Source of the DNA: Anaerolineales bacterium UBA2181
Lineage (GTDB): Bacteria > Chloroflexota > Anaerolineae > Promineifilales > UBA4811
Direction of reading: 5' to 3'
DNA length: 64,000 nucleotides
NCBI GenBank assembly: GCA_002328075.1
Contig: DCVT01000014.1
Coordinates: 1 to 64,000 of the forward strand
Below, piece by piece: positions 14,741 to 24,800 of the stretch. The number at the start of each line of letters is the position of its first letter. The first letter of the stretch is position 1. The position numbers and the translations under genes are program-made. The notes under the pieces were generated by a model, which saw nothing but the letters and a program-made list of their open reading frames with translations, did no database searches and had not been told where the DNA came from.

Positions 14741-15804
14741 TCACTTGGCGAACACTCGAGCGGCGTAGCGGGCCAGCCCCAGCGCGTTGGCGGTCACCGG
14801 ATTGGGCAGCAGCACGCCATGCGGATAGTGGCGAAGGAGGGCGTCGTGCAATGACTCGGCTCCGCCACCGGCGAAGCGAAGATGCGCAAACTGGCGGCCG
14901 TTGCCCCACTGGCGTTCGACGAAAGAGATCACAGCCGCGGCGGTCATGTCCAGTGCCTGATGCACCGCGGCACGGATGTCTTGCTCTCCCCCTGCGGCAT
15001 GGAGGCGGGGCTGCTTGTGCTGCAGTAGTGCGTCCGCCTCGTGCAGCGAGAGCCCGACGCCGAAGGCAGACCTCACGCTGCTGGCCAGCGTCTCTGCGGC
15101 ACGTCGCATGCCGAGCGTATCTCCCCCGGTGAAGCGGCCCACGACCTCGCCGGCCTCGACGGTGAACAGGTCCAGGGTGTTGAATCCGATGTCGCAGATG
15201 GCCGCCGGCGCCCACAGGTCGTCCTTGGGGCGCACCCAGCGACCCAGGTCGTCCAGGCCCCAGGCGAAGAATGCCCCGGCCGGCTGCGCCATGACCCGTG
15301 CATCCCGGATGGTGAGATCGACCTGATGGCCGTTGACCGCATAGTGATGCTCGGCTACCATCCAGGAGCGCAGTATGCGAAGGGTGGCTCTTGCCTGGTC
15401 GCCGTCGGCCATGACCTCGACCGGAAGGCCCACCATGAGGTTTGCTGCGTGTGCACCCTCTCCCAGCAGGCGGTACGTCACTGCGTAGAACAGGGTTCGC
15501 AGCTCTGGGCCATCTCCCAGCGGCTGGTAGTCCATGCGCTCAATGGGGCGGGCGTAGCGGGCTACGTTTTCGCCGGCGAGGTAGGTGCAGCTGCCGAAGC
15601 TGACTTGGTCGGGCAGGCGCGAGCGCTTCTGCTGGCTGCGGCTGCCCATGGAGAGAAGTCCCAGATCTGTCTGGCCCATGCCGATGACGGAGGGCAGGAT
15701 CGTACCTGTGCACCGGCCGGGGAGATCCGAGCGGCCTTGACTCCGCCGAAGCCAGGGTCGAGGCCAATGTTGATTACACCGTTGTTGCGTGCTGCTTCTT
15801 TCAT
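14741..15804 (-). pseudogene. parM: ParM/Alp-like plasmid segregation actin, frameshifted near its N-terminus
   Basis: ATG 15804 (AAAGGAAC upstream) opens MKEAARNNGVINIGLDPGFGGVKAARI, the phosphate-1 loop of actin-like ATPases, in one frame. After about residue 36 the homologous sequence continues in another frame from LPSVIGMGQTDLG to the stop at 14741. That part contains the phosphate-2 segment CDIGFNTLDLFTVEAGEV and the adenosine-type motif LRFAGGGAESL. One base appears lost or gained near 15708. Together they make ~350 residues, normal for ParM/StbA. It would drive plasmid partition with the adjacent ParR-like gene. The frameshift suggests decay after integration, or a sequence error. Confidence 0.65.
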
Positions 15805-15908
15805 TGATGGAGTTCCTTTCTCAGAGATTGTGAGTCGCCTTTCCCGAGGGTACCGAGTTGTACCGCACGGCTGAGTTCTCGAAGCTGGGGAGATGCCCGT
15901 CCCGGAAC

Positions 15909-15949
15909 TTGACAGGCGCGGCCTTGTGTGGTATCTTGATACCAAGATA
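15909..15949 (+). promoter_or_regulatory. Promoter with overlapping operator of the CopG-type gene
   Basis: TTGACA 15909-15914 and TATCTT 15932-15937 are 17 bases apart. The -10 box lies in an inverted repeat TATCTTG (15932-15938) / CAAGATA (15943-15949) with a four-base centre. This is a natural autorepression site for the ribbon-helix-helix protein encoded 19 bases downstream. Confidence 0.7.
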
Positions 15950-15967
15950 TCAGCAGGAGGTGGCTGT

Positions 15968-16177
15968 ATGAAGGCAATGACGCTTCGACTGAACGAAACA
16001 GAATACGAGCGTCTGCGGCTCCTGGCCTTTGTGGAAGAGCGGGCCATGACCGACGTGATCCGTGATGCCATCGGCGAGTACTTGCGGCACAAGGCATCAC
16101 GCGACGAATTCCGCGCATCACTTGAGCGGGCCATGCGGGATAACGCCCAGCTGATCGCCGAGCTGGCCAACTACTAA
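15968..16177 (+). CDS. CopG/ribbon-helix-helix repressor (69 aa)
   Basis: The start is fixed by GGAGG upstream of ATG 15968. The N-terminal segment MKAMTLRLNETEYERLRLLAF has the beta-strand/helix pattern of CopG or MetJ/Arc-type dimers, followed by MTDVIRDAIGEYLRHKA. The C-terminal helix could contact a partner. A palindromic operator overlaps its own promoter, implying autoregulation. It may be an orphan antitoxin or a plasmid copy-number or partition regulator; no toxin gene follows. Confidence 0.75.
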   Translation: MKAMTLRLNETEYERLRLLAFVEERAMTDVIRDAIGEYLRHKASRDEFRASLERAMRDNAQLIAELANY

Positions 16178-16267
16178 CGCCATGCACCACCTCAGCGCTG
16201 CTGATGCCTTCCCAGACCTTGCGAGAAAGGCAGCGGCGCTGCTTCAAGGCATCCTCCTCCACTCGTT

Positions 16268-17164
16268 CTAGACCGTTACCTTGCCGTCACCCCAGCGATA
16301 GTCTGGGGCCGGGTTGTGGACCACCCTGCACAGCGCCCGATCCCCCAGCCTGGAGTAGATGCGGCCGGGCAGCATGCCGAGATCCTCATTCGTGATGACA
16401 AAGGTTGGCCGCTCCAGCCGGTAGCGGAGGTCGAGCAGCAGGAAGAGCTGTTCCTCGGCCCACTCCGTCCATTTCTCGGCACCCAGGTCGTCGAGTATGA
16501 GCACCGGCGCCTCCTGAGCTGCGTCCAACAGGGCAGGGGCACCTTCAGATTGTCCACGCATCGAGGCCTGGACCTCCATGCGCAGGCTGCGGAGCAGGTC
16601 TGGCGCGGTGAGGAACAACGTAGGCGTGCTGCGTTCTTCGATCAGGAAATTGGCGACGGCTTCCGCCAGGTGGGACTTGCCGTTTCCCTTCGGGCCGTGG
16701 ATCACGAGCCAGCCCACCGGGTTGCCGGCGAAGGCGACGGCCGCGTTGAACGCCTCGGTAGCTGCGGCAGCTGGGCCTGTCAGGCCAAAGTTGCGGAACG
16801 CCTGCCTCATGGCGCGCCCCTTCCGGGATGAGTGCAGGTCATAGCGAGCGATCATCTGCCGGTGAACCTCGCCGCAGACCTCGCACGGCACCAGGCGCCC
16901 GAAGTTTGGGTGTCCCACAGGCAGATCTGTCCGCAGCCAACCCAGCCCGCCGCAGACAGGACACGGGCCGTTCTCATGCGTCTGCTGTGCCGAGGACGGC
17001 CGGCAAGTCGACGGGCTGCATGGAGGCTGCCCGCTGCTGGGCGGCGCGGAGAGCCTCGTCGTCACCTGGTCCAAGACGGCGGCCAGGGGGCGGGGTGCGA
17101 CGGCGGCGGCCCTCGTCGGCTTACCCTCGGTTGCGTTGTGTAGCTGCTGATTCGTATTTGACAT
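16268..17164 (-). CDS. DnaC/IstB-type helicase-loader ATPase with zinc-ribbon region
   Basis: 298 residues starting at ATG 17164 behind CCAGGAGG. A disordered, Ala/Pro/Ser-rich N-terminus (~1-65) leads to CPVCGG and CEVCGE pairs (~70-105) that can bind zinc. The AAA+ domain follows, with Walker A GPKGNGKSH near residue 155, Walker B LILDDLGAEKW and the sensor segment FVITNED. This is the DnaC/DnaI/IstB class, which loads the replicative helicase. Its start overlaps the upstream replication gene by 44 bases, so the two form a replication operon of the integrated element. An IstB-like transposition helper is less likely because no IstA is nearby. Confidence 0.8.
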   Translation of the reverse strand: MSNTNQQLHNATEGKPTRAAAVAPRPLAAVLDQVTTRLSAPPSSGQPPCSPSTCRPSSAQQTHENGPCPVCGGLGWLRTDLPVGHPNFGRLVPCEVCGEVHRQMIARYDLHSSRKGRAMRQAFRNFGLTGPAAAATEAFNAAVAFAGNPVGWLVIHGPKGNGKSHLAEAVANFLIEERSTPTLFLTAPDLLRSLRMEVQASMRGQSEGAPALLDAAQEAPVLILDDLGAEKWTEWAEEQLFLLLDLRYRLERPTFVITNEDLGMLPGRIYSRLGDRALCRVVHNPAPDYRWGDGKVTV

Positions 17165-18350
17165 GGGTTCCTCCTGGTAGTGGAAGGTTGGATGCTGCAC
17201 GAGCCGCCCGTCCGGCGAGGACCTTGTGCACGTAACGTAGCTTGTGCACATCGGCACGGACTGCTTCGCGGAAGGCGGCGTCCCACTCGGAGGCGTCTGG
17301 GTACTCGGCGACGAGGGCGTAGAGCTCGGCTTCGATCAGCGGCGTGACAGGGCCGATCTCCGACTCGTACAGGCGGATGGCATGCTTCAGGACAGGCGGT
17401 GTGTCCGTGTTGGCGTTGGCGGCGTCATCGGGAGAGGCAGGGTCCCCGGGTGGCTCGACGGCGGAGTCTCGGGTGCTCTCGGGGGTGGGGAGGCGGCGAG
17501 GAGGTGTCGCCAGCGCGATGGTAGCGCAGTAGGAGAACATCCGGATGGGAGGGGCGTCCGGTGGGAGCGTGTCGAAGGCTCGGTCGATCGCAGCGCGGAC
17601 CTCGGTGGCGGAGTAGCCCTCTTCCTGGAGCAGGGCCAGCCTCTTCCTGTCATGGGCGGTCGGCCGGTAGTGGGCCAGCCCTTTGCGCTGAGCGAAGTAG
17701 GCGAGCACCGCCTCCTGGTCGAAATCTGCCTGCGCGGGCGCGGTCGTTGTGGTGGTAGTTGCCACAATAGGTCTAAGATTCATCCCAACTTCTGGGACGG
17801 TCCCACCATCTGGGAGTGGCATCGTCTCAGAGCCTGTCCCAGTTTCTGGGACTGGTTTGGAGTCCGCACGCTGAGCAGGCGGGTGGTGGGTGTTGTACTT
17901 GTCCAGGTGGGAGCCGGGCAGGATGAAGTAGACGTTGTAGCGAGTGCCATCGCGCTTGCGAATTACGCGCTTGGCGATCATGCCGTGCTCCTCCAGCTCG
18001 GCCGTGCAGCGGGACAGGGTGTTCTTGCTGACGCCGGTTCGCCGGACGAGCTCGTCGTGGGCCACGTAGCAGAAGAGCTTGCCGCGGTCGTCGGGCGCGA
18101 GGACACCTGCCGTGATGAGATCCCGGAAGAAGGCCTCGTCCCTGGCGGAGCCGCTGCCCAGGGGCGAGGCGGCCAGGCCGAGCGCGCTCAGCACCTTGAA
18201 GGCGTTGCCGCTCAGCCTGGCCGGCAGCCCCGAGCTGATCATGCTGTCGAAGAGCTGGACAAAGACCCTGCGGCCTGGGTTCCAGCCGTCAGCGCCTGCT
18301 AGATCAAGGGACTGCTCGTATCTGATTGAGAGAACCGGACCGTCTGACAT
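17121..18350 (-). CDS. Plasmid-type replication protein with winged helix and DnaD-like C-terminus
   Basis: 409 residues from ATG 18350 preceded by AAGGAGG. Residues ~35-150 hold a helix-turn-helix/winged-helix domain (DELVRRTGVSKNTLSRCTAELEEHGMIAKRVI, near 100-135). A Thr/Pro-rich linker (~165-225) includes a run of six Thr. The C-terminal half (~230-400) is helical with DnaD-like repeats. Such proteins bind the origin and recruit the DnaC-type loader encoded next. It is not similar to chromosomal DnaA. Together with ParM and relaxase-like genes it marks this region as an integrated replicon. Confidence 0.7.
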   Translation of the reverse strand: MSDGPVLSIRYEQSLDLAGADGWNPGRRVFVQLFDSMISSGLPARLSGNAFKVLSALGLAASPLGSGSARDEAFFRDLITAGVLAPDDRGKLFCYVAHDELVRRTGVSKNTLSRCTAELEEHGMIAKRVIRKRDGTRYNVYFILPGSHLDKYNTHHPPAQRADSKPVPETGTGSETMPLPDGGTVPEVGMNLRPIVATTTTTTAPAQADFDQEAVLAYFAQRKGLAHYRPTAHDRKRLALLQEEGYSATEVRAAIDRAFDTLPPDAPPIRMFSYCATIALATPPRRLPTPESTRDSAVEPPGDPASPDDAANANTDTPPVLKHAIRLYESEIGPVTPLIEAELYALVAEYPDASEWDAAFREAVRADVHKLRYVHKVLAGRAARAASNLPLPGGTHVKYESAATQRNRG

Positions 18351-18713
18351 AAACACGCCTCCTTGCGAATGCCATCGTGCAGCCTTCGCAAGGAGGCGCC
18401 AGGTTGCCGGGACCATGGGGTCACGGCGTGCTGGGGATCGCTAGTGCCGGAGCCGGTGTTCTAGGGTCCCTTGGGCACTATGGGGCGGGGAGGAAGCGGG
18501 CGGATATTGCTACTCCGAAGGCCTGGCCCGTCGCTCCCGCAGGTTACGCGAGACTCCTGCCGTGAGCGGCAGGAGTTTTTGTTCCTACTGACCGAGAGCA
18601 GTCCTTGGGCTACCTTGGGTGAACAAAGGCACTCCGGTGGCGTTCTTCCTCCCCCCAACTGCCCTTTTGAACCAAGGGAGCACAGGAGCCGTTCTGTTTT
18701 CCGCAGCAAATAC
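18351..18713. other. Gene-free region upstream of the replication genes
   Basis: About 360 bases holding the ribosome binding site of the replication gene (reverse strand), an outward-facing intrinsic terminator (18553-18580) and several short repeats of GGGACC/GGGTCCC type. No protein-coding frame is supported. A counter-transcript to the replication leader would fit this layout. Confidence 0.4.
18553..18580 (+). terminator. Intrinsic terminator with no upstream plus-strand gene
   Basis: ACTCCTGCC (18553-18561) pairs perfectly with GGCAGGAGT (18568-18576), followed directly by a T-run. It is oriented for plus-strand transcription, but the nearest genes upstream are on the minus strand, so it may end a small antisense or leader RNA starting near 18350-18450. 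Confidence 0.65.
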
Positions 18714-18741
18714 TTGCCCTTGCGCGCTAGCTGAGTATACT
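18714..18741 (+). promoter_or_regulatory. Putative promoter of the giant surface protein gene
   Basis: TTGCCC 18714-18719 and TATACT 18736-18741, spacing 16, with the start codon about 70 bases downstream and AAAGGAG as ribosome binding site. Confidence 0.5.
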
Positions 18742-18813
18742 CCACCTACCAAATCGTTGTACCATTTCCAAAAGAGTGCTCTCCACCCTCCCTAAGAAAG
18801 GAGCCAGGCAACG

Positions 18814-21800
18814 ATGCACGCGAAGCAGTTGTGGCCTCATGGTCTCGTGCGTTTGGGATTCGCACTCTTGTGCGGCGGCTGTATGCTCGTGGCGCTCATG
18901 TGGTTGGTTTCCACAGGAGAACCGCCCGTTCCCTCGGCCGCAGCCTTGGCCGCGACAGGTGCGCGCTCAGAGCCCGTCTATTCCGGCGTGGGGACCCTGG
19001 ACGAACTTCTGCCGGTCGGGTACGCGCCCACTTTCGCACCGGCCGCTCCCGCCTCTTCCGAGACCTTGTCTTCCTCTCATCTGGCGGATCTCGGCGCGAT
19101 AGGCGGGACGTTGTCAATAGATTCGCCTTTCGCTACGGAGGAAACGCGCGCTCTGGCGACCACACCGCCAACGTCCACCGCGCCAGCCTTCCAAGACTCG
19201 GTGGTTGCAGAAGCAGTTGTCCTCTCCCGCGCTTCATCGAATACGAGTGCGAGAGGCGAATATCCCGGCCTCCTGCCCGAGATCTGCCCGACAGGCGTCG
19301 GCTATGGCGCTTCTTGCCTGGCCCTGCCGCAAACCACGGTGGGTTCGGAGAACGAAACCAGGGCAGAAGAAACGCACAGGCCAGGCGGCGCTGCCTTGGA
19401 AATTACGGTCGACACCACGTCCGTGGTCATCGACGGCGCTACCGGGACCGTCAGCGCCCTGATCGCCGACCCTGGCCCGGACGAACGTATCTCCCTCAAC
19501 GAAGCGCTGCGGGCCGTGAACAACGAGTATGCCGCTCATGGAACCTTTGGACACACGATCAAGTTCAGTGCCAGTCTTGCACACGGCGCAACCATCGGCG
19601 TCCCTTACCCAACCTACTCCGAGCTCTACTATGTTCTGAGGGCTCCGTCCACGACGATCGACGGTGACATCGATGGAGATGATGAACCGGATATCTTGAT
19701 TCGAGGACTGGACCTGTATTACACGTTGGTGATCGTCGGGGAAAACAACACCATCAAGAACCTGGCGCTGGCATCGGTCGGAATCATTGGACCGAACGCC
19801 AGCGGAAACACCATCCAGGGATGCTATGTGGGCCTCGGCGCGGACGGGGTGACGGACGCCACGACGGGCGACACGGCGGGGATCGAGATCGGCGTCGGCG
19901 CTCACCATAACCTCGTGGTGGACAATGTCATTGCCGGCAATACCTTTGCCAGTGCGGACAAGTACGGCGCAGGTATCGTGCTCTTTAAAGGCGCCCACGA
20001 TAACCGGGTGGAGGACAACTGGATCGGCGTGGATATCAACCACAGGCCACTTCGCAACGAGATCGGTGTGCTGATCGCGCAGGGCGCGTACCGCAACACC
20101 ATTGGCGGGGACCGCGCCGGCACAGCGTGCGCGGCGCCGTGCAATCTCATCAGCGGCAACCAGACGGGCGTGTGGATGCTGGATAGCGGCACAGTGAGCA
20201 ATACAGTCCTGGGCAACTATGTCGGCGTCAATCTTGCTGGCACGGCCGCCATCTCGAACACCGATTGGGGCATTGTCATTTCCGGCGGCGCGTCCGGCAA
20301 CATTGTCGGCGGTGACCGGCCCGGTACAGCCTGCGCCGGGCCGTGCAATCTCGTCAGTGGAAACGGCGAGTTTGGCATTGTGATTGAAGATGCCGGTACC
20401 AGCAGCAACGTGGTGGAGGGCAACTATGTCGGTCTGAACATCGGCGGCACGGCGTCGATCCCCCACCGGTACTCGGGCATTGTCATTCAGGATGGCGCGT
20501 CGGGAAACACCATCGGCGGGGAGCGCGACGAATCGATATGCGACAGCTGGTGCAACGTGATCAGCGGCAACGGCGAAGCCGGCGTGTTGGTCTACGATAA
20601 CGGCACCACGCACAACAGGGTGCAGGGCAACTACATCGGCGTGAACCCGGACGGAACGGGTGCCGTGTCCAATACACTGGTGGGCGTTGCCTTGTACGCA
20701 GGCGCCTCCCGAAACTTGGTCGGCGGCATGGGCTATGACACGACCTGCAAGGGTCCCTGTAATCTCATCAGCGGCAACGGTGGGGACGGCGTGTTCATCG
20801 CCCTTACCAACACGGTAGAGAACCTGGTGCAGGGCAACTACATTGGTCTCAATCGCACCGGAGAAGATGAGATACCCAACGGCGAAGCCGGCGTATCGAT
20901 CTTTGGCGGCGCGGCGCGCAATACCGTCGGCGGCCGCCGTTTGTCGGAGGTGTGCACCGGGCCGTGCAACATTGTTAGCGGCAACAGGGGAATGGGCGTT
21001 GGAATCTTTGGCGCGGCAAGCGAGCACAATGTGGTGCAGGGCAACCAGATTGGTTTGGGCACGGAAATCGACGTATGCCTGGGCAACCAAGAGGAGGGCG
21101 TTTATATCTATGCTGCGTCCAACACCATCGTCGGAGGAAACCGGCCGGACGAAGGCAACTGGATCGCGTGCAACGGAGAGGAGGGCATCCAGGTCGTGCG
21201 TGGCGAGGCGACCGAGCCGACCAACGGGAATTTGCTGCGCTACAATCGCATCTGGGACAACACCCTGCTGCCGGTCGACCTTGTGCCCTTGATGGGGGTC
21301 GGCGTCGGGCGGGACGGGCCGAACAACCGCCGGCATCCGCCTGCGCTGCAACCGGTGCAGTACGTCGACGGCGCACCTCGTTTGGTGGGAACGACGGACG
21401 CGCCGGCCTCAAGCTGGGTAGATCTCTATGGCGGAGGCGGTGCGCACTATATCACATCGACCGTCGTGCGGGACGGCGCCTTTAGCGTGACGTTGGGAGT
21501 GGCGGATGTCGTCATCGAGCCGGTCCTGGCCATGGTGACCGATCTCACGGGCAACTCGTCCGAGTTCTCTGGCATTGGAGCGTTGTATCTCGATACGCCC
21601 AACGCACTGCCCGGCGGCCGGGTGTATGCCTTTGGCGTCATCACCGACATTGTCAGCGGGCGTCCCATCACCACCGCAACCGGGATCACGATCACCATCG
21701 GTGAGGGCGACGATGAAGCGGATTTCCGCCTGCGCGGAGACGGTCAGGGGGCTGATTTCTTTCGTGATATCTATTTCAGTGGCTGGTTCACCGCGCCAAC

Positions 21801-24800
21801 CAAGGTGGGGGACTACCAGGTCGAGATAGCGTGGAATGACGTGACGGCAGCTACTGCGGCCCTCAAGGTCATCCAGAACCCGCAAGTCATCGTCCTGACC
21901 GACCTGGACGCACTCAAGAACCAGTTTGTCAGGACCAGCAGCGTCACCGAATCCCGCACCGTTTATTTGGCGCTGCAGCGCCTGGCGCGCTACGCCGGCG
22001 ACCACCGGGGAGTCGTGATCGACGCCCGCCAGTCGATCACGCTCACCAACCCCAGCAACCCGTTTCCCTATGCCACCTACACGTACGCGCGCGACACGGT
22101 GCACCGAACCAACATGGGGATCGCGATCGACAACTACATCCAGACCCTCAGCCCGTATAGCCGCACGCTCAAATATCTCGCCATCATCGGCGACGATGCG
22201 GTGATCCCTTCGGTGCGCAGAAGCGATCCACTCGATGCGAGGTGTCATCTTCAAGATGCGTTATGCGAGAGAAAATACCCGGCAGATATGGGCGGGGCGC
22301 AGGGCAGCCCCACCTTGCTCGATTCGGGCGCCCGACTGATTCTGACCGACGTGCCGTATGCCTCCTTCTCAGCCCGTGACCCCAATGACGTGTTGCGGCC
22401 GGTCGCCGACATGGCCGTAGGGCGCCTGTTTCATGCCACTCCTCGGGGATTGGCGCAGCTGATCCAAGCCTATGAGACGCCGCTGAACGTGACCGCTGTC
22501 AATCAGGTGGCGGTCGGTTTCCATCAAGAGAACGACAAAGTCTTTTGGCGGCAGTGTTTCAACGGGGCGATCGTTCCCAATGTCGTTCCACCGTTCACTC
22601 TCACCGACATCCCGGAGGGCACAACGCTGCTGCCCGGCTATCTCGAACTCGGTCATTTCTACCGATTTAATGGTTTCACGTCCGGCTGGACCGGCGCGAG
22701 CGTGCTGGAGGCAGTCAGAAACGCGGCACTGGTCGTGCTCTATTCCCACGCGGATCAACTGAAAAACACAACCGAAGGGAACAAGTTCCTGGCCGAGGAC
22801 CTGGCTGACGAGCCGGTGCAGCCCGGCACGCTGTTCATCAATGCGGGCTGCCACTCGGGGTACCCGGCCGTCTCCCAACCGCCGGCGCCGGCCGTTAACC
22901 ACTATCATGGCACCTTCTCTACCGTTTTTCTGGACCGACAGATAGCCTACCTGGCGCCCACGGTCTATGGTTTTGGATACAACTACGGCGTCGAACATCA
23001 CGACCGCCTGTTCGCCAGCTTTTTGAGCCGGGTCAGAAATGCGGCCGTCTGCTCGGTTGGAGATGCATTTCGGCAAGCCCAGGTGCTGTTCAACGATCAA
23101 GTCCAGGTTGCCTGGAGCACCTACGACACCTATACCCGCTACGGCATTGCGCTCTACGGCCTGCCGACTCAGCGTCTCGCGGGGCGGTGCCTTGCTCCGG
23201 CCGGCGGCGCCCGGGCAGAGGCTGCGCTCGAAGCCCCGGCTGCAACCAGCGGGTCAGAGGCGGGGTCCGCTGCACAGACGGTGGCAATTGGCGCAGCCAC
23301 GACTGTCCATACCATCGATGTGGTGGTGGAAACGCCTCACTTTTCGGTCATCACCGACGCCGACGGCGCGTTGCGCTTCGAGCTGCGAAACACCGGCGAA
23401 TCAGGTGGCGCCGCTCATTACCCCATCCTGCCCGAGGTGGTGCGGGCCTACCTGCTGCCGGCCGGGGCCGACGTCACCGGCATCACGCTCGTCGGGCAGG
23501 ACAGCCATCCACATCCGGGCACGGCCACGCTCGAAACCGTGATCCCGGTGAACCGCACCTCCGGCCCGCAGCCGGGACGCGAGATACTCACCGGGACCTA
23601 CCCGGCGCAGGTTTACTGGTACGGCACGGCCGATTTGGACCACTCAGTGCTGCTGCTGGTAGGTGTAAACCCGCTGCAGTACGACCCGACCACACAGCAG
23701 GTCACGCTCTACAGCCGTGTCGCGCTGAGTGTGGCTTACGAAGCGCCGTCCGGCGGTACTACGGTCACCGAGATGGTGGTCAACGGCGGCGCTCCAGTAG
23801 ATGTCGGGATGGGGCAGTTGTTGGTTCAGGTCACCCTCAGCCACGCGGCTGCGCCGCAAGCCATGCTCCTGGACTGGCAGGTCAGTGGTGTGAACGGCAT
23901 GCCGATTCGCAACGGGCGGGAAGAGGTATACCTGACCACCGGTGCAACCACGGTGAGCTTTACCACCGACACAGTCGGCTGGCCGCCCGGACCGGCGCTG
24001 CTCTCGGTGACGATCGGCGATGAGGAGGCTGCATTGCACGCAGGTGCCATGCTCTTATCCGCCCATGGCCGCAGCGTGGCGGCCAGCACCGACCAGTCGT
24101 ACTACAATACCGAACTCACGGCGACCGTGAGCGTTGAGGTGTACGACGAGACCGGCGCGGGCGTGGCAGACCTCGCGAGCATGCTGACCGCTACGCTCAA
24201 CAGCGCCCCCGTGGCCCTGGAGTGGAATCAAGTCGGGACCGGCAGGTACCAGGCCGGGTTGCCGCTGACCGGCGTCTCTGAAGGCTACCACACCCTGCTC
24301 GTCGGTCTGGCGGGATCGGCCAGCGGCGAGGCCGGTTTTGGCATCGACCATACTCCGCCGACAGCCACGCTGCAAGCGCCGCCGGCCGGCACGGCCGGTT
24401 TGGCGATTCCCATCCGCTGGTCCGGCTCTGACGAGGGGTCCGGCGTGGATTATTATGAGATTCAGTACGCCGTCAACTCGCCTCCCTGGACGGACTGGTT
24501 CACAGCCAGCGCCGAATTGGACTACCTGCCTGCCCACAGCAAGGCGCTCTTTGGGCCGTGGGCGCCGGTGCAGACGGCCTATACCACAACCTACTGCTTC
24601 CGCATCCGCGCGGTGGATCAGGTGGGCAACGTAGGGACCTATCCTGGCGGCTCCGGAAACGGATGCACGGGAACGTTCGTCAACCCGCCGGTGGATCGTG
24701 CTGAGGCCGTGCCGCGCGTCATCGAGCTGACCAACCAGGCGCGCGCCGCGCATGGTCTGCCGCCGCTCAAGATGTCCAGCCTGCTGAATGAGTCGGCGCA

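Noticed and set aside
18714..18741. Second fluoride-type cassette before the giant gene
   Set aside because: A promoter is present, but no GATGAGGC loop, GCCTC tail or coupled terminator follows.
19234..21351. 705-codon open frame antisense to the giant gene
   Set aside because: It is a shadow of GC-rich, repeat-rich coding sequence on the other strand; no motif, signal or ribosome binding site supports it.
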